Origin: Muribaculaceae bacterium | GTDB lineage: Bacteria; Bacteroidota; Bacteroidia; Bacteroidales; Muribaculaceae | Length of the DNA stretch: 6,171 bases | Assembly (NCBI GenBank): GCA_029051445.1 | Contig: JAIDKP010000474.1 | Location: 1-6,171, forward strand | Reading direction: 5' to 3' | In this document: positions 1 through 4,957 of the stretch, piece by piece | Position numbering within the stretch: position 1 is the first letter of the stretch | Layout of the letters: each line of letters opens with the position of its first letter | Notes under the pieces: generated by a model | Databases searched by the model: none | Told to the model about the DNA's origin: nothing | Seen by the model: only the letters and a program-made list of their open reading frames with translations | Made by a program: the position numbers and the translations under genes

Positions 1-390
1 TCGTGCATCAGAACAGCAGTCATCGAATGTAGAGATAGCTATAAAGTCTACAAAATAAGTGAGTTCACCGAGCTCCTTGCTTGCGGCGTAGAAGTCTATG
101 TAGCAATGGACGGACATAACGGGATACTGCGTCTTGAGGCCGATCCTGAAATCATCGACCATATAAAGATCGAGAACAAGCGAGGCACTCTCGCGATAAA
201 CGACCGCGACAACTATGCCGCAAAAAAAGAGAAAGCCAAAGCCCGTGTGATTGTATCGGCCAACGACCTCGATATGGTAAGTGCTATGGCCGGGGCGACT
301 GTAGTATTTGACAAACCTATTACCGCCGAGGCTTTTATAAACAACGGCATGATCACCATCGACAGTGCTGCGGTAGCATCAATGAGATAA
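1..390 (+). CDS. GIN-domain (DUF2807) protein, 3' part only
   Basis: The reading frame is open from the first base of the window to the TAA at 388-390, giving 129 visible residues; the true start lies upstream. The stretch from about residue 14 (YKVYKISEFTELLACGVEVYV) resembles the opening of a GIN/DUF2807 domain. A hydrophobic strand is followed by 'LEADPEIIDHIKIENKRGTL', the usual 'eadenlldhI..e.k.gtL.I' pattern, then a lysine-rich turn and 'ARVIVSANDLDMVSAMAGATV', the usual 'v.Vs...L..v...Ga' strand. These domains form beta-helical, usually secreted or envelope-associated proteins in Bacteroidota, and their function is poorly known. No signal peptide or anchor can be judged because the N-terminus is missing. 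The domain ends about 45 residues after the 'VIVSANDL' strand, shorter than typical GIN domains, which continue with more beta repeats. No other frame continues the coding downstream. Family assignment is by motif recall, so it is moderate. Confidence 0.7.
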   Translation, partial: SCIRTAVIECRDSYKVYKISEFTELLACGVEVYVAMDGHNGILRLEADPEIIDHIKIENKRGTLAINDRDNYAAKKEKAKARVIVSANDLDMVSAMAGATVVFDKPITAEAFINNGMITIDSAAVASMR

Positions 391-422
391 ACGTTTTAAA
401 TTAGACTCATTACAATGTGCAT

Positions 423-452
423 AGAGGGAGCGTGCTAAAGTGCGTTCCCTCT
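423..452 (+). terminator. Hairpin after the GIN-domain gene, possible terminator
   Basis: Arms 423-432 (AGAGGGAGCG) and 443-452 (CGTTCCCTCT) pair over 10 bp with one G-U wobble. The stem can extend inward by two wobble pairs and one C-G pair to a TAAA tetraloop (436-439). It starts 33 bp after the stop codon and before the perR promoter, the expected place for a transcript end. No T-run follows immediately; the nearest T-rich stretch is at about 476-484. Intrinsic termination is therefore plausible but not certain. Confidence 0.45.
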
Positions 453-505
453 GCGCTATGTTTAACCCTACTGATGTTTTATTTTGAAAATTTATCGCAT
501 AAAAG

Positions 506-536
506 TTTGCGCAGACTGTAATTATTACTATTTTTG
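506..536 (+). promoter_or_regulatory. Bacteroidota-type promoter of perR-rbr
   Basis: TTTG at 506-509 and TATTTTTG at 529-536 match the Bacteroides -33 (TTTG) and -7 (TAnnTTTG) elements exactly, with a 19-bp spacer. This predicts a transcript start near 541-545 and a leader of about 40 nt before the perR ATG at 581. No other match of this quality lies between the upstream hairpin and perR. Confidence 0.75.
516..530 (+). promoter_or_regulatory. Putative PerR operator 1 (7-1-7 dyad)
   Basis: The core GTAAT-T-ATTAC (518-528) is a 5-1-5 inverted repeat. Set in a 15-bp 7-1-7 frame centred on 523 it agrees with the Bacillus PerR box TTATAATnATTATAA at 10 of 14 defined positions. It lies in the promoter spacer and covers the first two bases of the -7 element, where a bound repressor would block the polymerase. 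The operator role is inferred from similarity and position, with a PerR-type protein encoded next door. Confidence 0.55.
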
Positions 537-548
537 TAATCGTTACAA
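534..548 (+). promoter_or_regulatory. Putative PerR operator 2 (7-1-7 dyad)
   Basis: TTGTAAT-C-GTTACAA is an inverted repeat in which 6 of 7 base pairs are complementary around the centre at 541. It agrees with the Bacillus PerR box at 11 of 14 defined positions. It covers the end of the -7 element and the predicted transcript start. Its centre is 18 bp from that of the upstream dyad, so two repressor dimers could sit near one another. The operator role is inferred. Confidence 0.55.
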
Positions 549-580
549 CATCGTTAAAACAGTGCCGACCCCAAAAAGCC

Positions 581-1018
581 ATGAGCGAAAAACGACAATT
601 CAATGATAACGAGCTGCTAAACATGATGCAGCGTGCCGGAATCAGACCATCGCTCCAACGAATTGCAGTGTTGTCGTTTGTAGCCAATAAACGCACTCAT
701 CCTTCGGCCGAGGAGATCTATACAGCACTCGCAACGACTTTCCCGACAATGTCGCGAACAACGGTCTACAACTCGCTTCACGCACTTGCCGGCGCAGGAG
801 TTTTGCGTGAACTTGAGATCGAGAGCGGCAACATGCGCTATGATCTTGCCCTACAGCCCGATCACGGGCACTTCATATGCCGCCGCTGCGGAAAGATATT
901 TGACACAGTCATGCCTGACAACATCGGCACCGAAATCCCACCGGAATTCCATGTGGACTGCATAGAAATAGCATACAAGGGACTATGCCCTGACTGCAAC
1001 CAACATCAGCAAATATAA
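581..1018 (+). CDS. perR: PerR, Fur-family peroxide-sensing repressor
   Basis: A 145-residue protein of normal length for the Fur family. The N-terminal winged helix includes the recognition-helix region 'PTMSRTTVYNSLHAL' (55-69), and the C-terminal part is the metal-binding dimerisation domain. All five regulatory-site ligands of Bacillus PerR have counterparts: H40 (in THPSAEEIY), D88, H95 and H97 (DHGHFIC), and D108 (CGKIFD). The aspartate at the last position is typical of PerR; Fur proteins usually have glutamate there. The structural zinc site is intact as C100-x2-C103 and C136-x2-C139. Known members bind Fe or Mn as cytoplasmic dimers, repress peroxide-defence genes, and lose DNA binding when peroxide oxidises the metal-ligating histidines. 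The ATG at 581 sits about 40 nt after the predicted transcript start and gives the expected N-terminal helix. Rubrerythrin follows after 19 bp in a shared transcription unit. PerR-box-like dyads in its promoter suggest autoregulation. Fur-family membership is certain; the peroxide specificity is inferred from ligands and context. Confidence 0.9.
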   Translation: MSEKRQFNDNELLNMMQRAGIRPSLQRIAVLSFVANKRTHPSAEEIYTALATTFPTMSRTTVYNSLHALAGAGVLRELEIESGNMRYDLALQPDHGHFICRRCGKIFDTVMPDNIGTEIPPEFHVDCIEIAYKGLCPDCNQHQQI

Positions 1019-1037
1019 CTAAAACCTATAATCAAAA

Positions 1038-1580
1038 ATGAAAGAACTGAAAGGAACAAAAACCGAGCGTAACCTCCAGGAGGCATTTGCAGGCGAGTCA
1101 CAAGCACGCAACAAGTACACCTACTATGCATCAAAAGCACGCAAAGAGGGATATGAGCAGATCGCATCAATCTTCGAGGAGACTGCACAGAACGAAAAAG
1201 AACACGCAAAACTCTGGTTCAAGCTCCTTCATGACGGCGATGTACCAGGAACGATGGACAACCTGCGCGATGCCGCCGAGGGAGAGAACTTCGAATGGAC
1301 CAATATGTATGACCGCATGGCCCAGGAGGCCGAGGCCGAAGGCTTCACTGAAATCGCAGACAAATTCCGCGCAGTGGCAGTGATCGAACGCCATCACGAA
1401 GAGCGTTACCGCCGCCTGCTTGCCAACATCGAAGAAGGCATCGTTTTTTCACGCGAAGGCGACACTGTATGGATCTGCCGCAACTGCGGACACATTGTCG
1501 TAGGCAAGAAAGCCCCCGAGGTATGCCCGGTATGCAATCACGCCAAAGCATTTTTTGAAATCGAAGCTAAAAACTATTGA
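1038..1580 (+). CDS. rbr: Rubrerythrin, peroxide reductase
   Basis: A 180-residue classical rubrerythrin: an N-terminal four-helix ferritin-like diiron domain followed by a C-terminal rubredoxin domain. Diiron ligands are visible as E20 ([10 protein letters not shown]), E53-x2-H56 (NEKEHA), E83-x2-E86 (EGENFEW) and E117-x2-H120 (IERHHEERY). The rubredoxin iron site is C147-x2-C150 (CRNCG) and C163-x2-C166 (CPVC). Known members reduce hydrogen peroxide to water in the cytoplasm of anaerobes, passing electrons through the rubredoxin iron to the diiron centre. The linker between the two halves of the diiron domain is about ten residues shorter than in the Desulfovibrio vulgaris protein as I recall it, which is common variation. 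The gene begins 19 bp after perR with an A-rich leader and no promoter of its own that I can see. It probably depends on the perR promoter, so peroxide would induce it by releasing PerR. A strong hairpin follows the stop. All metal ligands are intact, so the protein should be functional. Confidence 0.96.
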   Translation: MKELKGTKTERNLQEAFAGESQARNKYTYYASKARKEGYEQIASIFEETAQNEKEHAKLWFKLLHDGDVPGTMDNLRDAAEGENFEWTNMYDRMAQEAEAEGFTEIADKFRAVAVIERHHEERYRRLLANIEEGIVFSREGDTVWICRNCGHIVVGKKAPEVCPVCNHAKAFFEIEAKNY

Positions 1581-1618
1581 CCGACACACACATTTCCTTC
1601 ATCTCCTGATCCAGTACA

Positions 1619-1650
1619 GCCGGCAGATGCCTTGCGGGGTATCTGCCGGC
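1619..1650 (+). terminator. Strong hairpin after rubrerythrin, likely terminator
   Basis: Arms 1619-1628 (GCCGGCAGAT) and 1641-1650 (ATCTGCCGGC) are perfectly complementary. The stem continues inward by four more pairs, two of them G-U, to a four-base loop at 1633-1636. It starts 38 bp after the rbr stop and is GC-rich. The downstream tail (ACTGTTGTATGG) is only weakly T-rich. Its position suggests the end of the perR-rbr transcript. Confidence 0.6.
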
Positions 1651-1763
1651 ACTGTTGTATGGAATGCAGCGACAGAAACACTGCCCGAAAGAAACGCCCT
1701 CATAACATACAGATTAATTTGCTGCAGATTTGCCTTAGAACTTGTTTAATATAACGGGACACA

Positions 1764-1795
1764 GTTGGTGGAATTACAAAAAAACATTACTTTTG
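1764..1795 (+). promoter_or_regulatory. Bacteroidota-type promoter of purB
   Basis: TACTTTTG at 1788-1795 matches the -7 consensus TAnnTTTG exactly. GTTG at 1764-1767 matches three of four bases of the -33 element, with a 20-bp spacer. The predicted transcript start is near 1800, giving a leader of about 35 nt before the purB ATG. The rest of the 1581-1836 gap holds only the rbr hairpin; I see no gene or riboswitch in it. Confidence 0.7.
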
Positions 1796-1836
1796 CACTG
1801 TTTAAACGTCTCTATATATAGGTTTCACATTTCATT

Positions 1837-3180
1837 ATGCAACTGTCACCACTTACCGCCGTCTCTCCTCTTGACGGACGTTATCGCTCTAAATGCGCTC
1901 CTCTTGCCGATTACTTCTCGGAATATGCACTGATACGCTACAGAATCAAAGTCGAAGTCGAGTATTTTATCGCGCTATGCGGTCTCGGCCTTCCGCAACT
2001 TGCCAATGTTCCGGCTGAAGCACTTGAGCGCATGCGGTCGCTCTATACCGACTTCTCCGAAGCAGATGCCTGCCGCATAAAGGAGATCGAAAGCGTGACA
2101 AACCACGATGTGAAAGCAGTGGAATACTTTATAAAAGAGCACCTGCCTGAACTCGGTCTTGACACCTGGAAAGAGTTTATTCATTTCGGTCTGACATCGC
2201 AGGACATAAACAACACGGCTGTCCCGATGTCGATTGCCGATGCAATCAAAGAGGTCTACCTTCCGACCCTGCTGCCTGTTGTAGAGTGGCTTGACAGCAA
2301 GGCTGAAGAATGGGCTGACGTATCGCTGCTGGCTCACACCCACGGCCAGCCGGCATCGCCGACACGTCTTGGAAAAGAGCTGAAAGTGTTTGCCTATCGT
2401 CTTCATGAACAGATCGAGGCACTCAAGGCGGTAAAAATCAGCGGTAAATTCGGCGGTGCCACCGGTAACTTCAACGCCCACCGGGCTGCCTATCCCGATG
2501 TAGACTGGAAGTCGTTTGCCAATAAGTTTCTTAGCGACAGCCTCGGCATAGCCCGCGAGCAGTGGACCACCCAGATTTCCAACTACGACAATCTCGCACA
2601 GATTTTCGATGCCATGCGCCGTATAGACACCATCATCATGGATCTTGACCGCGACATGTGGATGTATATCTCGATGGAATACTTCAAGCAGCGCATCAAG
2701 GCAGGCGAGGTCGGATCATCGGCTATGCCACACAAAGTGAACCCCATTGATTTCGAGAATTCAGAGGGAAACTGCGGCATATCGTCGGCAATCTACAGCC
2801 ATCTGGCAACAAAGCTTCCGGTGTCACGCCTGCAGCGCGACCTTACCGACTCTACCGTTCTCCGAAACGTAGGAGTGCCTATGGGTCACTCGCTTATCGC
2901 GTTCAGCTCGACACTGAAAGGGTTAAACAAGCTTCTGCTTAACAAAGACGCTATAGATGCCGATCTCGACTGCATGTGGAGTGTCGTAGCCGAAGGCATA
3001 CAGACAATCCTGCGCAGAGAAGGATATCCCAATCCATATGAGACCCTGAAACAGCTGACACGTGTCAACACAGCAATTACAGCTGAAAGCATCGCCGATT
3101 TCATCGAGACACTTGATATAAACGAAAGCGTAAAGGATGAGCTGCGTAAGCTCTCTCCTCACAGCTATACGGGCATCTGA
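1837..3180 (+). CDS. purB: Adenylosuccinate lyase
   Basis: A 447-residue enzyme, close in length and sequence style to the E. coli PurB type (456 residues as known). It acts twice in purine synthesis: it splits SAICAR to AICAR plus fumarate in the de novo pathway, and adenylosuccinate to AMP plus fumarate. It works in the cytoplasm as a homotetramer of the aspartase/fumarase superfamily. The N-terminus 'LSPLTAVSPLDGRY' is characteristic. 'HFGLTSQDINNTA' carries a substrate-binding stretch. 'AHTHGQPASPTRLGKE' holds the general-acid histidine (H169, equivalent to E. coli H171). 'GSSAMPHKVNPIDFEN' is the superfamily signature loop with the catalytic base S295. The ATG at 1837 gives the standard N-terminus and lies about 35 nt after the predicted transcript start. 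A structured intergenic region follows the stop, so purB is probably transcribed separately from the next gene. Nothing in the protein looks unusual. Confidence 0.97.
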   Translation: MQLSPLTAVSPLDGRYRSKCAPLADYFSEYALIRYRIKVEVEYFIALCGLGLPQLANVPAEALERMRSLYTDFSEADACRIKEIESVTNHDVKAVEYFIKEHLPELGLDTWKEFIHFGLTSQDINNTAVPMSIADAIKEVYLPTLLPVVEWLDSKAEEWADVSLLAHTHGQPASPTRLGKELKVFAYRLHEQIEALKAVKISGKFGGATGNFNAHRAAYPDVDWKSFANKFLSDSLGIAREQWTTQISNYDNLAQIFDAMRRIDTIIMDLDRDMWMYISMEYFKQRIKAGEVGSSAMPHKVNPIDFENSEGNCGISSAIYSHLATKLPVSRLQRDLTDSTVLRNVGVPMGHSLIAFSSTLKGLNKLLLNKDAIDADLDCMWSVVAEGIQTILRREGYPNPYETLKQLTRVNTAITAESIADFIETLDINESVKDELRKLSPHSYTGI

Positions 3181-3204
3181 ACAAAAAGATGTTCCGGTTG
3201 TTAT

Positions 3205-3242
3205 AAGACTGTCCCCTCCACTGCGCAGTGGAGCAAGGTCTT
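3205..3242 (+). terminator. Hairpin with an 18-bp palindrome after purB
   Basis: CTCCACTGCGCAGTGGAG (3216-3233) is a perfect 18-bp palindrome. Outside it AAGAC (3205-3209) pairs with GTCTT (3238-3242) across an asymmetric internal loop. It starts 24 bp after the purB stop, where a transcript end is expected. No T-run follows, so it may instead stabilise the 3' end or be part of a larger structured RNA. Confidence 0.4.
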
Positions 3243-3302
3243 CCATCCATGAAACATAAACACTACAAAACACCCAGAAAAGAAAATCCCTGTTCCACCA
3301 GA

Positions 3303-3333
3303 CAGTCCAGCGGCCACATAACGGCCGCGACTG
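3303..3333 (+). repeat. GC-rich inverted repeat with bulged stem
   Basis: GCGGCC (3310-3315) pairs with GGCCGC (3323-3328) around a 7-base loop. The stem continues after a 2-base bulge as CAGTC (3303-3307) with GACTG (3329-3333), for 11 bp in all. A pyrimidine-rich stretch follows rather than a T-run. It lies in the middle of the purB-to-pseudouridine-synthase gap. I do not recognise a known RNA family. Confidence 0.5.
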
Positions 3334-3340
3334 CCCAACC

Positions 3341-3406
3341 TCTGCCCCCAATACCAAGCCCGATAAGTGATTTATGTAGGCACGGATCCGAGACATCCGG
3401 GGCAGA
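3341..3406 (+). repeat. Long-range inverted repeat enclosing a small hairpin
   Basis: TCTGCCCC (3341-3348) is perfectly complementary to GGGGCAGA (3399-3406). Between them CGGAT (3383-3387) can pair with ATCCG (3395-3399). The two pairings share base 3399, so they need slight adjustment or could be alternative folds. The region lies 48-113 bp before the pseudouridine synthase ATG and could belong to its leader. The repeats are seen directly; a function is conjecture. I found no TAnnTTTG promoter in 3181-3453. Confidence 0.35.
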
Positions 3407-3453
3407 ATAAGAGTTTTCATCAACATTGACACACAATTAAGAAATTCATCTCC

Positions 3454-4899
3454 ATGGATAATATGGACATTCCTGAAAAGAAAGCTAAACGTCCACGCAT
3501 CGGTGCGAAACCTATAGCACATTCTTCAGCCTCAGAGGGAGGGCGATATGAAAAAATAGACTACAGACCCGGACAGTATTCGGGCTACAGATACAACGAC
3601 AACAAAAACTCAGGGGACGGCGAGGACACTCCGCATCGAAGCAATTACCGGCAATATCGTGAAGACAATGGCTACCAGCCTCGTTTTCAGAGTGCCGGCG
3701 GTTATCGTCAGCGCCAGCAGAATCCGGCAGAAAACAACGGCGAATACCATCCCCGTCGTCAAGGCAGCTACCAGCCGCGATCCAACAGCAGCTACATACC
3801 TCGTGAAAACAACGACGGAGGAGCATATCACCAGCGCCCAACATCAGGCGGATATCAGCGTCGTGATTATCAGGGAGGCGGCTATCGCCAGCACGACAAC
3901 CATGAAGGCTACGGCAACGGATATGATCGTCAGCGATACGACAACAACGGTGCCGGACGCTTCCAGCATAATGATGACAACAGGGGCTTCCAGCAGCCCC
4001 GCCAGGGAGGTTTCCAGCGCCGTCCCAACAACGGCGGCTATGCTCCGCGCCAGGGAGGATATCAGCAGCGTCCCGGAGGATTCCAGCGCAATCAGTTCGG
4101 CGGAATGCAGAGACGCCCGGGCCACAATTTTGTGCCGCGTCCACGCCGCATAGAATACGAGATGCCGATTCCCGACGTGAACGAGCAGATACGTCTCAAC
4201 AAATTCATGGCCAATGCCGGCATATGCTCACGCCGTGAGGCCGATGAGTTTATCCAACAAGGACTCGTAAAAGTCAACGGCCAGGTTGTAACCGAACTTG
4301 GCACCAAGATCACACACTCCGACACAGTGGAATATGATGACAAGGTCGTCGCACTCGAGAACAAGTGCTACATCCTTCTCAACAAACCCAAAGACTGCGT
4401 GACCACAAGCGACGATCCCAACGGAAGACTGACTGTGCTGGATCTCGTGAAAGGTGCATGTGACGAACGCATTTACCCTGTCGGACGTCTCGACCGCAAC
4501 ACCACAGGAGTGCTTCTTCTTACCAACGACGGAGATCTTGCGTCGAAACTCACGCATCCGAAGTATGTCAAGAAAAAAATCTACCACGTGTGGTGTGACC
4601 ACGATATCACCGAGGATGACATGCAGCGCATTGCCGACGGCATCGAACTTGAGGACGGAATGATCCATGCCGATGCCATAAGCTATGCCAACGAAAAGGA
4701 CCGGAATCAGGCCGGTATCGAGATCCACTCCGGTCAGAACCGCATTGTGCGCCGTATCTTCGAGAAACTGGGATATCACGTGACCAAGCTTGACCGTGTA
4801 TATTTTGCCGGACTGACAAAAAAGAATCTTCCTCGCGGACGCTGGCGCTATCTCACGCAGGAAGAGGTCAACAAGCTCAAGCGTGGAGCGTTTGAGTAA
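3454..4899 (+). CDS. rluB: RsuA/RluB-family rRNA pseudouridine synthase with Arg-rich extension
   Basis: A 481-residue protein; the conserved part starts near residue 246 and is of normal family length. An S4 RNA-binding domain ('[22 protein letters not shown]', to about 292) precedes the pseudouridine synthase domain. That domain holds '[20 protein letters not shown]' with catalytic aspartate D347, then 'KKIYHVW' and '[17 protein letters not shown]'. Family members isomerise specific uridines in 16S or 23S rRNA; E. coli RluB acts on U2605. The symbol rluB is the best family guess, but RsuA, RluE and RluF are close relatives and the target base cannot be read from sequence. Residues 1-245 are unusual: a low-complexity, probably disordered tail rich in G, R, Q, Y and N, described separately. 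The ATG at 3454 begins [10 protein letters not shown]; the next in-frame ATG, codon 4, is an alternative start. asnS follows after 58 bp with no hairpin, so co-transcription is likely. The function of the core is confident; the exact start and target are less so. Confidence 0.93.
   Translation: MDNMDIPEKKAKRPRIGAKPIAHSSASEGGRYEKIDYRPGQYSGYRYNDNKNSGDGEDTPHRSNYRQYREDNGYQPRFQSAGGYRQRQQNPAENNGEYHPRRQGSYQPRSNSSYIPRENNDGGAYHQRPTSGGYQRRDYQGGGYRQHDNHEGYGNGYDRQRYDNNGAGRFQHNDDNRGFQQPRQGGFQRRPNNGGYAPRQGGYQQRPGGFQRNQFGGMQRRPGHNFVPRPRRIEYEMPIPDVNEQIRLNKFMANAGICSRREADEFIQQGLVKVNGQVVTELGTKITHSDTVEYDDKVVALENKCYILLNKPKDCVTTSDDPNGRLTVLDLVKGACDERIYPVGRLDRNTTGVLLLTNDGDLASKLTHPKYVKKKIYHVWCDHDITEDDMQRIADGIELEDGMIHADAISYANEKDRNQAGIEIHSGQNRIVRRIFEKLGYHVTKLDRVYFAGLTKKNLPRGRWRYLTQEEVNKLKRGAFE
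3616..4149 (+). repeat. Degenerate GG[Y/F]-x-x-R coding repeat (disordered tail)
   Basis: Within the pseudouridine synthase gene, residues 55-232 are low complexity. From G82 to G223 the motif GG followed by an aromatic (once Met) and Q/R-rich residues recurs about eight times: [48 protein letters not shown]. The DNA shows matching imperfect repeats, for example CAGGGAGG at two places. From residue 52 to 249 there is no lysine but about 30 arginines, and no leucine before L248. This composition fits an RNA-binding, disordered arginine/glycine-rich tail. Confidence 0.8.
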
Positions 4900-4957
4900 C
4901 AATCTCATCCCCACCACACCAAATACCGCAAAATCATTATTCCTACTTGTGACAAAG

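Noticed and set aside
379..696. Minus-strand open frame (105 codons) over the perR promoter and perR 5' end
   Set aside because: It covers the hairpin, the promoter and the conserved perR N-terminus in antisense, and it has no recognisable domain.
1801..1836. GTTTAAAC and TATATATA strings in the purB leader
   Set aside because: They are short palindromic AT-rich strings expected by chance, with no repeat partner or known operator match.
1555..1933. Two short + strand frames (64 and 63 codons) between rbr and purB
   Set aside because: They overlap the ends of rbr and purB, run through the terminator hairpin or the purB promoter, and have no sensible start context or protein motif.
1975..2481. 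Minus-strand open frame (168 codons) inside purB
   Set aside because: It is entirely antisense to highly conserved purB coding sequence, with no domain resemblance.
3228..3410. Possible 60-residue + strand protein in the purB downstream gap
   Set aside because: Its start lies inside the 18-bp palindrome, its composition is rich in P, S, T and H with no motif, and the inverted repeats explain the region better as non-coding.
3425..3431. TTGACA-like string upstream of the pseudouridine synthase gene
   Set aside because: It has no -10 partner at a suitable distance before the ATG, and the Bacteroidota housekeeping sigma factor does not use this element.
2923..3522. Minus-strand open frame (199 codons) spanning the purB end and the following gap
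   Set aside because: It overlaps the conserved purB 3' end and the pseudouridine synthase start, has no recognisable motif, and no Bacteroides-type promoter was noticed for it.
3512..4144. Several long open frames on both strands over the low-complexity segment
   Set aside because: The repeated Q/R/G/N codons keep stop codons out of several frames at once. The translations are compositionally odd (A/S/T/V-rich or C/R-rich), and the forward frame that continues into the S4 domain is clearly the real one.
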